A DNA stretch of 64,000 nucleotides from positions 3,534,001 to 3,598,000 of the forward strand of contig NZ_CP062008.1 of assembly GCF_005670685.2 (NCBI RefSeq), in the 5' to 3' direction. The stretch is from Mycolicibacterium mucogenicum DSM 44124. GTDB lineage: Bacteria > Actinomycetota > Actinomycetes > Mycobacteriales > Mycobacteriaceae. The position numbers were made by a program, and so were the translations under genes. Positions 26,594 through 36,384 of this stretch are shown here, piece after piece. Below the pieces are notes generated by a model that saw nothing but the letters and a program-made list of their open reading frames with translations, ran no database searches and had not been told where the DNA came from. The stretch's first letter is position 1. Each line of letters opens with the position of its first letter.

Positions 26594-28050
26594 GGTCTTT
26601 CTCCGTCCTCCGCCGCGGGTTGTAGCGGAAGCCGCACGACGAACGTGGTGTCGCCCGGTTGTGAGGCCACGAACAGCTCCCCGCCGTGCCGGTCGACAAC
26701 GATCTGCCGGGCCAGGTGCAGGCCCAGGCCGGTACCTTCACCGAGCGGTTTCGTGGTGAAGAACGGGTCGAAAATGCGCCCGCGGATGTCGGCCGGAATT
26801 CCGCCGCCGGTGTCGCTGATCTCAATCCGGACCGCATCGTCCTCGAACCGGCTGCGCACCGTCAGTCTCCCTGAGCCGGCCGGCCGCATGGCGCCGATGG
26901 CGTTCTCGATGATGTGCGTCCATACCTGATTGAGTTCGGCTGGATGGCAAAGCAATTCAGGTATCGAGGGGCCGAAGTCCGTGATCACTTCGACCGGCGT
27001 ACCCGCGCCGATCCGGCCGGCGAACATCCGCAGGGTACTGGTCAGCAGTGCGTCGACGTCCGCGAACTGGAACGGCGCGCTGTTCAGCTGGGTGTACTGC
27101 TTGACGTCGGTGACCAGGCCCGAAATCCGTTGTGCGGCATCATGAACCTGATGGGTCAGCAGTTCGGCCTCGACCCGGTGCCGCAACCATGTCACGGCCC
27201 GCGGCAACCAGTCCGGCTGCCGGTCACCCGGCACCAGCTGTTCGAGCCATTCACAGTCCAGGCCGGCCTCGACGAACGTCGGCGCAATGTCCCAAGCATC
27301 CGCTATCCCCCGGTTGGACAACCAGTCCCCGACCTCATCCTCCAGGTCGCTCGCCTGCATCGCCGATAGCGGCCGCCCCGACGTAGCGGCCACCTTCGCG
27401 ACCACGTCAGTTTGCGCCCGACCCAGGAAAGTCAGGGCCGCGCTGTCGAATTCGCTGTCCGCCAGTGGCGCGAGGAGAGCATCCAGCCGGCTGCGCAGGT
27501 CGGTCGCGGCGCGGACGACGGCCGCCACCGGGTTGTTGAGTTCGTGCGTCAAACCGGCCGAGAGCTGTCCGAGCGCCAGCATCCGGTCCCGTTCGTCGGC
27601 GACGCGGTGCTGCTTCTCCGCGGTCTCCGCCAGTCCATCGATGAGGTGCACAGCCATCGGGAACTGGCTCTTGACGAAAGCACCGAATTCGTCGGCAGGC
27701 ATGACGAAGAACCGCGTCCGCCGGGTGGCCCGCACCGAGAACCGGTTCCGGTCATGACCGACGGGGCTGAACGCCGACCGGGCACCGAAGTAGACGCCGG
27801 GCTGCGACGTTCGATCGATCTCCAGTTCCCGGCCGCCGGCACGCTTGGAGAGCACCAATTCGCCGTCGATGAGTACCCGCAGCGGCGTGACGGGGTCGCC
27901 TTCGGCGATGACCGGCCCCGGGCCGAACACCTCGATGTGACCGGCGTGACAGAGCTGCGCCAGCTGCTCGTCCGTCAACGACTCGAACAGGAACAGTTCC
28001 CTCAGTTCCTCGGGTAGGCACTGCTGGCGGTCACCACCGACGTCTGTCAC
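26590..28050 (-). CDS. cNMP-domain soluble sensor histidine kinase
   Basis: A 486-residue protein. Residues about 20-140 form a cyclic-nucleotide/CRP-like sensor domain (LFLFESLTDEQLAQLC through FVMPADEFGAF). The phospho-acceptor H-box is LGQLSAGLTHELNNPVAAVV. The C-terminal HATPase has N-box HIIENAIGAM, G1 DTGGGIP, F-box FDPFFTTK and G2 GEGTGLGLHLA. There are no transmembrane segments. No response-regulator gene is adjacent; instead the downstream patatin gene overlaps by 4 nt, suggesting a functional link between signalling and lipid hydrolysis. Confidence 0.88.
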   Translation of the reverse strand: MTDVGGDRQQCLPEELRELFLFESLTDEQLAQLCHAGHIEVFGPGPVIAEGDPVTPLRVLIDGELVLSKRAGGRELEIDRTSQPGVYFGARSAFSPVGHDRNRFSVRATRRTRFFVMPADEFGAFVKSQFPMAVHLIDGLAETAEKQHRVADERDRMLALGQLSAGLTHELNNPVAAVVRAATDLRSRLDALLAPLADSEFDSAALTFLGRAQTDVVAKVAATSGRPLSAMQASDLEDEVGDWLSNRGIADAWDIAPTFVEAGLDCEWLEQLVPGDRQPDWLPRAVTWLRHRVEAELLTHQVHDAAQRISGLVTDVKQYTQLNSAPFQFADVDALLTSTLRMFAGRIGAGTPVEVITDFGPSIPELLCHPAELNQVWTHIIENAIGAMRPAGSGRLTVRSRFEDDAVRIEISDTGGGIPADIRGRIFDPFFTTKPLGEGTGLGLHLARQIVVDRHGGELFVASQPGDTTFVVRLPLQPAAEDGERP

Positions 28051-28380
28051 GCCGACACACTAAGCCCGCCCGGCCGATGGGCCGCGGTCATTCGGATCAA
28101 TCCGCGTCCGGGTCACAACACGACGCGCACCGGAATCGAGACGACTCGGATGCGTCATTCACGCACTCGATCCGGTCCCGCACCCCTGCCCGGCAGCTGG
28201 CGTCGACGCCCCGTGTCGCCGGTCACGGAATTGCTCACCCCGCCCGAACATCCGCTAGAGTGAACAGCGCCAGGCCGCAGTAACCCCGGGCCCCAAATTT
28301 CGCCGCCACGAGCGGCCTACCGCCGAGAGGCGTTCTGCGGTCTGGCTTTAACTTCTCCGCCGACATTCTCGGCGCCAGCG
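28051..28380. other. 330-bp gene-free region with an orphan promoter-like signal
   Basis: No credible coding sequence. On the plus strand TTGCTC (28231-28236) and TAGAGT (28256-28261) are spaced 19 bp, a plausible SigA promoter. Downstream sequence contains short hairpins, including CGCCGA-CATTC-TCGGCG near 28359-28375, but no T-run. The adjoining gene on that side is on the minus strand, so a transcript would be non-coding. This is also where the order of recognisable genes changes block. Confidence 0.45.
28231..28261 (+). promoter_or_regulatory. possible SigA promoter for a small RNA
   Basis: TTGCTC-N19-TAGAGT, with expected start near 28268. No open frame of note follows on this strand before the convergent gene ending at 28381. 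The call is tentative. Confidence 0.35.
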
Positions 28381-29019
28381 TCAATCAAGCGAATCGGTGC
28401 GCCACAGCCCGGCTGCGGCATGCAGCTCGTTGGCGATCCGGGTGAACGTCACCGCACGGTCCGTGAGGTCTGCGGCGCGCTCCGGCGCCGTCGTCGTCGC
28501 GTCCTCGGCCAGGCTCGTGCAACCGGCCGCACTCACGCGGCAGTACGCCGCCGCGCGCTCCAGCGCGACGGCGAAATCGCCCTCGAAGACGCCGCGCAGA
28601 ATCCGGTCGGCGAGCTCACGGATCTCGGTCGGCCCGACGGGCGTCTCCGCACCGGCGACCACGGGGTCGATCGAATGCAGTACCTCGGTGCCGCGGCCGA
28701 ACATCAGGCTGGCCGAATAGGGGTCCGTGCGGATCGACAGCCGCAGCAGATAGACGCGCCACAGCGCACCGGGCAGACTGCGCGCCCCGGCACCCGCCCA
28801 CAACTCGGCGATGGTCTCGATGCCGTGCTCGTCGGTGTACGCCACCAGCCGGGAGACCACGTCTGGGTCCGGATAGCTGCGGACACGTTCCAGCAGCGCC
28901 GCCGCGGTCTCGTGGGCGACGCGACTGTCCTGGACGGGATCCTCGACGTCGTGGAACGCCTCGAAGCCGCGGCCCAGGAACTTGGTCGGCTTGTGAATCC
29001 GCCGACGGTCGTCAGTCAT
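28381..29019 (-). CDS. conserved hypothetical protein, helical
   Basis: A 212-residue soluble protein that I do not recognise. It is mostly helical by composition. It begins MTDDRRRIHKPTKFLGRGFE and contains a conserved-looking WRVYLLRLSIRTDP block in the middle and ARIANELHAAAGLWR-like helix at the end. Two cysteines (YCRVSAAGC) are close together. It lies 32 bp downstream of the zinc-ribbon-like gene next to rbpA and is probably co-transcribed with it. Neighbourhood hints at transcription-related function, but nothing in the sequence proves it. Confidence 0.65.
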   Translation of the reverse strand: MTDDRRRIHKPTKFLGRGFEAFHDVEDPVQDSRVAHETAAALLERVRSYPDPDVVSRLVAYTDEHGIETIAELWAGAGARSLPGALWRVYLLRLSIRTDPYSASLMFGRGTEVLHSIDPVVAGAETPVGPTEIRELADRILRGVFEGDFAVALERAAAYCRVSAAGCTSLAEDATTTAPERAADLTDRAVTFTRIANELHAAAGLWRTDSLD

Positions 29020-29051
29020 GCACTATTTCTTTCCCGCCGCCGCGCGAGCCG

Positions 29052-29378
29052 TCAGCGCCAACCGTCGGCGTCTTTGGCGGCCTGCAGCAGTACTTCGCAC
29101 AGTTCTTTCAATTCAGTGGGTCCGGCGCCTTCGGCAACTGCGGTCGCGACGTCCTCGGCCGCACACCGTACCTGATAAACGCGGTCGGAGAGCGCCGCCG
29201 CTTCCTCCGCGCTGAGCACCACCGAGTCCTCGGCCAGGTTGGTTCCCTTGACCATCGCCCGCTGCTCGTAGGCCCGCTGCCGGCACGACTGACGGCAGTA
29301 CTGGCGACGACGGCCCATGCCCGCGTCGGCCACCTCCCGGCCACACCACCGGCACGGCTGCGCCTTCAAGCGCTTCAT
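29052..29378 (-). CDS. small zinc-motif protein next to rbpA
   Basis: A 108-residue protein with CRWCGREVADAGMGRRRQYC and RQSCRQRAY at the N-terminus: four cysteines arranged C-x2-C ... C-x3-C in a basic context, typical of a small zinc finger. The C-terminal half is acidic and helical. It corresponds in position to the gene I recall as Rv2049c. RBS GAGG lies 6 nt before the ATG. It is divergent from rbpA. A nucleic-acid-binding role is inferred from the basic zinc motif only. Confidence 0.7.
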   Translation of the reverse strand: MKRLKAQPCRWCGREVADAGMGRRRQYCRQSCRQRAYEQRAMVKGTNLAEDSVVLSAEEAAALSDRVYQVRCAAEDVATAVAEGAGPTELKELCEVLLQAAKDADGWR

Positions 29379-29444
29379 GTCCGCCTCACGATCGTGACTG
29401 TATCCGGCGGGCGGCCGAACCCCGGTATCATGGACAATCGAGTC

Positions 29445-29472
29445 GGGAACTTCACGGCGCTGGCCTGCGTTG
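29445..29472 (+). promoter_or_regulatory. ECF-sigma (SigH/SigE-type) promoter of rbpA
   Basis: GGGAAC (29445-29450), 18-bp spacer, GTTG (29469-29472). This matches the GGAAN-N18-GTT pattern of SigH/SigE and of SigR, which controls rbpA in Streptomyces. Expected start near 29478, about 29 nt before the rbpA ATG. Confidence 0.65.
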
Positions 29473-29506
29473 ATTCCCTGTCGCTATACCAAGGGAGTGA
29501 TTTTCG

Positions 29507-29842
29507 ATGGCTGATCGTGTCCTGCGAGGCAGTCGCCTCGGAGCTGTGAGCTACGAGACCGACCGTAACCATGACCTGGCGCCGCGGCAGGTGGCCCGCT
29601 ACCGCACCGACAACGGCGAGGAATTCGAAGTTCCGTTCGCCGACGATGCGGAGATCCCCGGCACCTGGGCGTGCAAGAACGGCATGGAAGGCACCCTGCT
29701 CGAGGGTGACGTTCCCGAGCCCAAGAAGGTCAAGCCGCCGCGTACCCACTGGGACATGCTGCTCGAGCGTCGTTCCATCGAGGAGCTCGAAGAGCTGCTC
29801 AAGGAGCGCCTGGAGCTGATCAAGACCCGCCGCCGCGGCTGA
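29507..29842 (+). CDS. rbpA: RNA polymerase-binding protein RbpA
   Basis: A 111-residue activator that binds RNA polymerase and group I/II sigma factors and stabilises open complexes. The N-terminal tail and basic core (MADRVLRGSRLGAVSYETDR) are followed by a beta core; the C-terminal sigma-interaction helix is THWDMLLERRSIEELEELL. The ATG has RBS AGGGAG 9 nt upstream. An ECF-type promoter lies upstream and a strong terminator follows 13 nt after the stop, so it is monocistronic. Confidence 0.96.
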   Translation: MADRVLRGSRLGAVSYETDRNHDLAPRQVARYRTDNGEEFEVPFADDAEIPGTWACKNGMEGTLLEGDVPEPKKVKPPRTHWDMLLERRSIEELEELLKERLELIKTRRRG

Positions 29843-29855
29843 TCGCGCCAACAAA

Positions 29856-29881
29856 AAAGCCCCGCCGCGAGGCGGGGCTTT
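29856..29881. terminator. bidirectional terminator between rbpA and ppm1
   Basis: 11-bp perfect stem AAAGCCCCGCC with a GCGA (GNRA) loop. On the minus strand it ends in a run of six T, giving a canonical intrinsic terminator for ppm1; on plus it ends in TTTCTTTG. It serves the convergent pair rbpA and ppm1. Confidence 0.9.
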
Positions 29882-29895
29882 CTTTGTCTGCGTGA

Positions 29896-30657
29896 CTAGC
29901 GGACGACGCCGCGAGCCCGGTCCAGCCGGCCGCGGATGCCCCACTTCGCCACCTGCGACATGGCCTCGCGGATGTTCGACCCGCTCATCTTCGACACACC
30001 CAGTTCGCGCTCGGTGAACGTGATGGGCACCTCGACGACGGTGAAGCCCGCGTTGATGGCGCGCCACGTCAGGTCGATCTGGAAGCAGTAGCCCTTCGAA
30101 TCGACGTCGTCGAGGCCGATTTTCTCCAGCACGTCGTGCCGGTAGGCGCGGTATCCGGCCGTGATGTCGTGAATCTTGACGCCCAGCAGCACCCGGGCAT
30201 AGGTGTTCGCGGTGCGCGACAGGACGAGCCGGCGATGCGGCCAGTTGCGGATGGCACCGCCCGGGACGTAGCGCGAGCCGATGGCCAGGTCGGCGCCGGC
30301 GTCGACGGCGTCCAGCAGGCGGTAGAGCTCCTCGGGCGCGTGGCTGCCGTCGGCGTCCATCTCGACCAGCACGCTGTAACCGCGGCCCAGGCCCCACGCG
30401 AATCCGGCGAGGTACGCGGCGCCCAGACCGCCCTTGCCCGCGCGGTGCATGACGTGCACGCGGTCTGGATCGGCCAGCGCCAGCTCATCGGCCAGCTGAC
30501 CGGTGCCGTCGGGGCTGTCGTCGTCGACGACGAGCACGTGGACGTCCGGACGGGCGGCATGCACCCGGCCGACGATCAACGGCAGGTTCTCGCGCTCGTT
30601 GTAGGTCGGAATGATGACCAGCGTGCGCTGACTCGGACGGTCGTCGCCCATGGTCAT
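29896..30657 (-). CDS. ppm1: polyprenol monophosphomannose synthase Ppm1
   Basis: A 253-residue GT2 glycosyltransferase that transfers mannose from GDP-mannose to polyprenyl phosphate, supplying PPM for lipomannan, LAM and protein mannosylation. Motifs: [26 protein letters not shown] and [14 protein letters not shown] (DxD metal site), then GSRYVPGG. No transmembrane domain is present. In M. tuberculosis this domain is fused to Lnt. Here the two are separate but touch: the lnt TAA overlaps this ATG by one base (TAATG). Confidence 0.95.
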   Translation of the reverse strand: MTMGDDRPSQRTLVIIPTYNERENLPLIVGRVHAARPDVHVLVVDDDSPDGTGQLADELALADPDRVHVMHRAGKGGLGAAYLAGFAWGLGRGYSVLVEMDADGSHAPEELYRLLDAVDAGADLAIGSRYVPGGAIRNWPHRRLVLSRTANTYARVLLGVKIHDITAGYRAYRHDVLEKIGLDDVDSKGYCFQIDLTWRAINAGFTVVEVPITFTERELGVSKMSGSNIREAMSQVAKWGIRGRLDRARGVVR

Positions 30658-32483
30658 TACCCCTGTTCGCTCTCGGTGTCGGTATCGGTGTCAGGCGCAG
30701 TCGGGCTGCCGTCCTGATCTGCCGCGGCCGCCTCGCGGCGGCGCACGAGGTTCCTATTGTGCAGCATGGCTGCCAGAAGAGCCGAAACGCCGACTGCGAT
30801 GAGCACGCCATTGATGACCGGGCCCCATCTCGTGGCGAGCGTCAGATCGGTCTTCAACCGCACCTGACGGTCGAGGTAACCGGGCTGGAAGAACTCGGTG
30901 CGCTCGAGGACCTGGCCGTTCGGAGCGACCACCGCACTGATGCCGGTGGTACCCGCGACGACGACGTACCGGTCGTGTTCGACGGCGCGCAGCCGGGCGA
31001 ACGCCAGCTGCTGCACGCTCATCGGTTCGTCGAACGTCGCGTTGTTCGCGGGCACTGCCAGCAACTGCGCGCCATTGAGGACGGACTGCCGGGCGGCACG
31101 GTCGAAGATGACCTCCCAGCAGGTCGTCACCCCGATCGGCACGCCCGCGGCGGTGACGACGCCGTTGCCGTTGCCCGGCACGAAGTAGCCGGCCCGATCG
31201 GCGTACGACGACAGCAGCCGGAAGAAGCTGCGCCAGGGCAGGTACTCGCCGAACGGCTGGACGATGGCCTTGTCGTGGCGATCCCCCGGCCCGTCGGTCC
31301 CGTTCCACACGATCACCGAGTTGGTGGTCACCGGGTGCTCCGGTGTGTACTCCGGCGCCGCCAGCACGGTGCCCACCAGGATCGGCGCGTGGATCGCCGC
31401 CGACGCGGCCGAGATCAGTTCCGCGGCGTCGGCGTTGACCAGCGGGTCGATGTCCGACGAGTTCTCCGGCCAGATCACCACCGTCGGCTGCGGTGCACGG
31501 CCGGCGCGGACGTCCTCGGCCAGCTGCTTGGTCTCGCGCACGTGGTTGTCGAGTACCGCGCGGCGCTGGGCGTTGAAGTCCAGGCCGAGACGCGGCACAT
31601 TGCCCTGGATGGCGGCGACGTTGATCGCGGGGTCGTCACCCGCACCGGCTCCGGCCTTGCGGACGTGCGGCCAGGCCAGCACGGTGAGCAGCAGGACCAC
31701 CGCGATGCAGATGCCCGGGATGAAGACTTCCGGCGGTGCCGCGGCGCCGGTGCGGTGGTCGTGACGCCAGTGCCGGACCGCCTCGAGCACGATGGCCGTC
31801 GCGCTGAAACCGATGAGCGCCACCGCGAACGACACAAGCGGCGCACCGCCGAGCTGCGCGAGCGGCAGCAGCGGGCTGTCGGTCTGGCTGAAGGCCACGA
31901 CACCCCACGGGAAGCCGCCGAACGGCACCGTCGACTTGAGCCATTCGGCCGCCACCCACAGCGCGGCGAACCACAGTGGCCACGTCGGTAGCCGCCGCAC
32001 GAGGACGGCGGTCAGGCCGAACACACCCGTGAAGAACGCCTCCAGCGCCGACAGCATCAGCCATGGCACCGGGCCGACGAAATTGCTGATCCACGGCAGC
32101 AGCAGCGTGTAGAACGCCAGGCCGCCCAGCATGCCGTAGCCGAAACCACCTGCGGGCGTGGTGCGTTCGTCGATCAGCACCCAGGCCAGCAGCGCCAGTG
32201 CGACGAACGACAGGTACCAGAGGTCGAACGGCGGGAAGCTCGCGCACAGCAGCAGACCGGCCACGACGGCCGCGGCCAGCCGGACCAGTCGCGGCTCGAA
32301 GAACCGCCTCAGGCCGGTGATGATCCGCGCGCCGCGACCCGGGCCTTGCGGCTGCTCCGGTTCTGCGGGTGTCTCCGGCTCCGCCTCGGTTTCCGGGGGC
32401 GCCTCGGTGCGTTCAGTGTCTTGGGTGTCTTCGGCACCTTCGGTGTCTGCCGTGTCTTCGGTGCCTTCGGTGCGCTCAGCCAT
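30657..32483 (-). CDS. lnt: apolipoprotein N-acyltransferase Lnt
   Basis: A 608-residue inner-membrane enzyme that N-acylates the lipoprotein diacylglyceryl-cysteine and also anchors Ppm1. About seven hydrophobic helices precede a nitrilase domain. The triad is visible as Glu in VIWPENSSD, Lys in [14 protein letters not shown] and Cys in [10 protein letters not shown]. The first 45 residues are an unusual acidic Thr/Glu/Asp repeat ([20 protein letters not shown]), and the tail ends [11 protein letters not shown]. Start overlaps the amidohydrolase end by 8 nt. Confidence 0.94.
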   Translation of the reverse strand: MAERTEGTEDTADTEGAEDTQDTERTEAPPETEAEPETPAEPEQPQGPGRGARIITGLRRFFEPRLVRLAAAVVAGLLLCASFPPFDLWYLSFVALALLAWVLIDERTTPAGGFGYGMLGGLAFYTLLLPWISNFVGPVPWLMLSALEAFFTGVFGLTAVLVRRLPTWPLWFAALWVAAEWLKSTVPFGGFPWGVVAFSQTDSPLLPLAQLGGAPLVSFAVALIGFSATAIVLEAVRHWRHDHRTGAAAPPEVFIPGICIAVVLLLTVLAWPHVRKAGAGAGDDPAINVAAIQGNVPRLGLDFNAQRRAVLDNHVRETKQLAEDVRAGRAPQPTVVIWPENSSDIDPLVNADAAELISAASAAIHAPILVGTVLAAPEYTPEHPVTTNSVIVWNGTDGPGDRHDKAIVQPFGEYLPWRSFFRLLSSYADRAGYFVPGNGNGVVTAAGVPIGVTTCWEVIFDRAARQSVLNGAQLLAVPANNATFDEPMSVQQLAFARLRAVEHDRYVVVAGTTGISAVVAPNGQVLERTEFFQPGYLDRQVRLKTDLTLATRWGPVINGVLIAVGVSALLAAMLHNRNLVRRREAAAADQDGSPTAPDTDTDTESEQG

Positions 32484-34092
32484 GGATCAGCTCACCGCGG
32501 TGCACGGTCTGCAGGCAGGTCGGCAGCTCGTCGTCGGGACCGAGTGGTGGCAGCGCCGGTACGCGCGACCGCGGATCGGTCGACCAGCGCTGCACGGCGT
32601 CGGCCGGTGCGGTGACGTCGAGGGCGTCGGCGCCGCCGGGTACCTGCCACACGGCGTACGACGCGACGGCACCGGGCACCAGCGTCCCGGTCATCCCGTC
32701 ACGGACGCCGCCGGCCCGCCAGGCGCCGCGGCTGGCCGCCAGGAACGCCGAGCGCGCCGAGATGGCACTGCCCGCTGTCCGGTGACTGATGGCCGCGCGC
32801 ACTGATTCCCACGGATTGATGCTGGTGACAGGACTGTCCGAACCGAAGGCGAGGGGCACGCCTTGCGATGCTAACAGCGCAAACGGGTTCAAACCCTGCG
32901 CTCGATCGACACCGAGACGCTGGGCGTACATACCGTCGGCGCCGCCCCACAGCGCGTCGAAATTGGGCTGCATGCTGGCGACGACGCCCCAGGAGCCGAG
33001 TTTGCGCGCCTGCTCCGCGTCCACCATCTCGAGGTGCTCCAGCCGGTGACCACAGCGCGCCACCGCGGGTGCCCCGAACGCGGCCACGGTCCGGTCGAGG
33101 GCTTCGACGACGGTGGCGACCGCGGCGTCGCCGATGACGTGGAAGCCCGCGGTGATACCGGCCTCGGTGCAGGCCAGCAGATGCGCGGTGACGGCGTCGG
33201 TGTCCAGGTAGGTGTTGCCGCAGCAGTCGGGCGCATCGGTGTAGGGCTGCTGCAGCCAGGCGGTGCGCGAGCCGAGCGCGCCATCGATGAAGAGGTCACC
33301 GGCCAGACCCTGGGCTCCGGTCCGGGCCATCAGGTCGCGGGCAGCGGCCGCGTCGGCGACGGCCTCGCCCCAGTAGCCGACGATGTCGACGCCGTGTTCG
33401 GTGGCGCGCAGGTCGGTCCAGTCGTCGAGGCCGCCGATCTCGGGGCCCGCGCACTCGTGGACCGCGACGATGCCGTTGCGGGCGGCCAGGTCGAGCGCGG
33501 CGCGCTGGGCGTCGCGGCGTTGCGCTGCGCTGAGCAGGTTGCGGGCCGCGGCGCGCACGCGGTGGTGGGCGTCGGCGGTCAGCGGTCCCTGCGCGGAGAA
33601 GCCCGCGGCGTCGGCAAGGCCGGGCACCAGCTGCCGCAGTCCCGTCGTCGCGACGGCCGAGTGCACGTCGACCCGGGCCAGGTAGGCAGGCCGACCGCCG
33701 AGCACGCCGTCGAGGTCCGCGGTGGTCGGGACGAGGCGGTCGGGCCAGCCGGATTCATCCCAGCCGTGGCCCCAGACGACGCCGTCCGGGTGCTGCGCGG
33801 CGTGTTCGGCCAGCAGGGTCAGCAGGTGCGGCAACGACGTCGCGGTGCGCAGGTCGAGCCCGACCACGGTGAGCCCCGTGGCGGTCAGGTGCACGTGGCT
33901 GTCGACGAACGCAGGCGCCACGAATGCGCCCTCGAGATCGACGATGGTGGCGTCTGGATGCAGTGCCCGGCCGACGTCGTCGGATCCGAGCCACGCCACC
34001 ACTCCGTCACGGATCGCGATGGCAGTGGCGTCGGGCGCCGCGGGGCTGTGAATACGACCGCCCAGCAGCAGCGTCGTCGCAAAGGTGGTCAC
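32476..34092 (-). CDS. YtcJ-like metal-dependent amidohydrolase
   Basis: A 538-residue amidohydrolase-superfamily protein. Metal-binding motifs are FVDSHVHL near residue 62, [22 protein letters not shown] and the late [13 protein letters not shown]. This pattern matches the YtcJ-type family, whose substrates are poorly known. The same protein type sits beside ppm1 in M. tuberculosis as I recall (Rv2052c). It is followed by lnt with an 8-nt overlap and preceded by fxsA by 21 bp, so the genes form one transcript. Probably cytosolic. Confidence 0.85.
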   Translation of the reverse strand: MTTFATTLLLGGRIHSPAAPDATAIAIRDGVVAWLGSDDVGRALHPDATIVDLEGAFVAPAFVDSHVHLTATGLTVVGLDLRTATSLPHLLTLLAEHAAQHPDGVVWGHGWDESGWPDRLVPTTADLDGVLGGRPAYLARVDVHSAVATTGLRQLVPGLADAAGFSAQGPLTADAHHRVRAAARNLLSAAQRRDAQRAALDLAARNGIVAVHECAGPEIGGLDDWTDLRATEHGVDIVGYWGEAVADAAAARDLMARTGAQGLAGDLFIDGALGSRTAWLQQPYTDAPDCCGNTYLDTDAVTAHLLACTEAGITAGFHVIGDAAVATVVEALDRTVAAFGAPAVARCGHRLEHLEMVDAEQARKLGSWGVVASMQPNFDALWGGADGMYAQRLGVDRAQGLNPFALLASQGVPLAFGSDSPVTSINPWESVRAAISHRTAGSAISARSAFLAASRGAWRAGGVRDGMTGTLVPGAVASYAVWQVPGGADALDVTAPADAVQRWSTDPRSRVPALPPLGPDDELPTCLQTVHRGELIHG

Positions 34093-34113
34093 GAAGGTGA
34101 CAGGTTAGTCCGT

Positions 34114-34602
34114 TCAGCCGGCGTGCCGGTGCACAGCGACCGGTGAGCTGTCGATGACCTCGATCACTTCGCCGTCGATGTACTCGCCGCGACCGCGGTA
34201 GCGCTCATCGTGGTTGATGTAGATCACCTGGGTCGGGAAGTCCATCGGGGTGAGCCGACGGCCGAACAGGGCGTTCGCCGCCGGCCGCACCGCGCGCCGG
34301 GTGAACGGCACCAGCATGAGCGCCCCGAGCACCGAGCTGGCCAGCCCGGGAACGACGACCAGCACCGTGCCGAGAGCCACCAACAGACTGTCGGTGGCCA
34401 GTGTCGGGTCGGCCGATCGGGCGCTCAGCGCCTCGGACAACCTGCTGAAATGCCGGGTGATCTGCGTGCCGGCGATGGCCAGACCGGCGGCAAAGGTGGC
34501 CAACAGCGCCAGTAATGTCCAAGCCACACCGATGGTCGAGGCCAGGGCTGCCAGCACCGCGACCTCGACCAAGGCATAAACCAGAAACAGTCGCATCGCC
34601 AT
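34114..34602 (-). CDS. fxsA: FxsA family membrane protein
   Basis: A 162-residue membrane protein. The N-terminal hydrophobic block (MRLFLVYALVEVAVLAALAS, GVAWTLLALLATFAAGLAIAG) and the central VALGTVLVVVPGLASSVLGALMLVP are the FxsA signature. FxsA was first noted for suppressing phage T7 exclusion in E. coli; its role here is unknown. The C-terminal soluble tail contains YRGRGEYIDGEVIEV. The ATG of MAMRLFL is chosen; a second ATG two codons on has better RBS spacing (AGGG, 7 nt). Confidence 0.85.
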   Translation of the reverse strand: MAMRLFLVYALVEVAVLAALASTIGVAWTLLALLATFAAGLAIAGTQITRHFSRLSEALSARSADPTLATDSLLVALGTVLVVVPGLASSVLGALMLVPFTRRAVRPAANALFGRRLTPMDFPTQVIYINHDERYRGRGEYIDGEVIEVIDSSPVAVHRHAG

Positions 34603-34636
34603 GCCCTGGACAACGCCGGAACGCCGGAATTGGTTC

Positions 34637-35029
34637 CTAGCCGCCGGGAAGCGGCTCGACCTCGATGGCCGCGTGCACCTTCTCGACACCGCCGCGGATG
34701 ATCGCCTGCGGGATCCACCACCAGGCGTGCCACCAGTAGCGCCTGGTCACCATGTCGAAGACGCGTTTGGTCTCGGACTTCGGCAGGTTGCGGGCGATGG
34801 CCTCGACCGGTTCGCCTTTGACCTTCCCCAGCGCGCCGCACTTCTGGATGGTCACGCGCGGCGTGTTCTTGATCCGCTTGGTCTTCCACGAGCCGTCGTC
34901 GGTGCTGATCAGCAGCTTGCCCTCGTGCGGCACGCCCCAGACCGGTGTCGGCTTGGGCCGGCCGTCCTTCGTGAAGGTGGTCAGCAGCAAATACTTCTCG
35001 CGGTACACGTCTTCGAACTTCGGAGCCAT
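34637..35029 (-). CDS. F420-dependent PPOX-class oxidoreductase
   Basis: A 130-residue split-barrel protein of the PPOX/flavin-deazaflavin oxidoreductase superfamily. The signature is YLLLTTFTKDGRPKPTPVWGVP followed by KTKRIKNTPRVTIQKC, seen in proteins that bind F420 rather than FMN. The substrate is unknown. The start lies 4 nt after the purU stop. A close paralogue precedes purU (35921-36307), so purU is bracketed by two related enzymes. The C-terminal YWWHAWWWIP segment is unusually Trp-rich. Confidence 0.85.
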   Translation of the reverse strand: MAPKFEDVYREKYLLLTTFTKDGRPKPTPVWGVPHEGKLLISTDDGSWKTKRIKNTPRVTIQKCGALGKVKGEPVEAIARNLPKSETKRVFDMVTRRYWWHAWWWIPQAIIRGGVEKVHAAIEVEPLPGG

Positions 35030-35033
35030 GTCT

Positions 35034-35920
<887 letters not shown>

Positions 35921-35924
<4 letters not shown>

Positions 35925-36307
35925 GCGGCCCGCAGCTCCAGCGCGACGTTGTTCTCCATGCCGCCGCGCAGCTTGGAGAACAAATTGAAGGCCTTGCCGA
36001 TCAAGCCGTAGCGCTTGCCGATGCCGTCGTAGACGTTGCCCAGCTGCGACTTGTCCAGGATGGCTGCCGTGGCCTCGACGGCCTCGCTCTTCGGGTTGCC
36101 GCGCATGTCGCACTTGGCGACCGTCACGCGCGGGGTGTTCCGGATGCGCTTGACCTTCCAGGCCTTGGCCTCGGAGATGACCAGCAGCCGGTCACCGTCG
36201 GGGACGGCCCAGACCGCAGTGGGCTTGGGCCGGCCGTCCTTGGTGAAGGTGGTCAGCAGGATGTAGTTCGCGGTGGCGACATCGGCGAAGGTGAGGGCCA
36301 TGGCCAT
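35921..36307 (-). CDS. F420-dependent PPOX-class oxidoreductase, paralogue
   Basis: A 128-residue split-barrel protein with YILLTTFTKDGRPKPTAVWAVP and KVKRIRNTPRVTVAKC, clearly paralogous to the product of 34637-35029. Likely F420 cofactor; substrate unknown. The C-terminal half differs (YDGIGKRYGLIGKAFNLFSKL). The ATG of MAMALTFADV is used; a second ATG lies two codons on. It is first in a PPOX-purU-PPOX-fxsA-amidohydrolase-lnt-ppm1 gene string with short or overlapping junctions. Confidence 0.85.
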
Positions 36308-36384
36308 CAGGTTAGTGCGTGGGCGACGAGCGTGAACGCTGTGCACGCCCACCGGAGCAGGTGCGCGCACAACGCCCACGAGCG

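Noticed and set aside
36308..36384. Terminator between the permease and the PPOX gene
   Set aside because: GCGTGGGCG/CGCCCACG repeats exist, but arms are short and imperfect and there is no T-run; not strong enough to list as a terminator.
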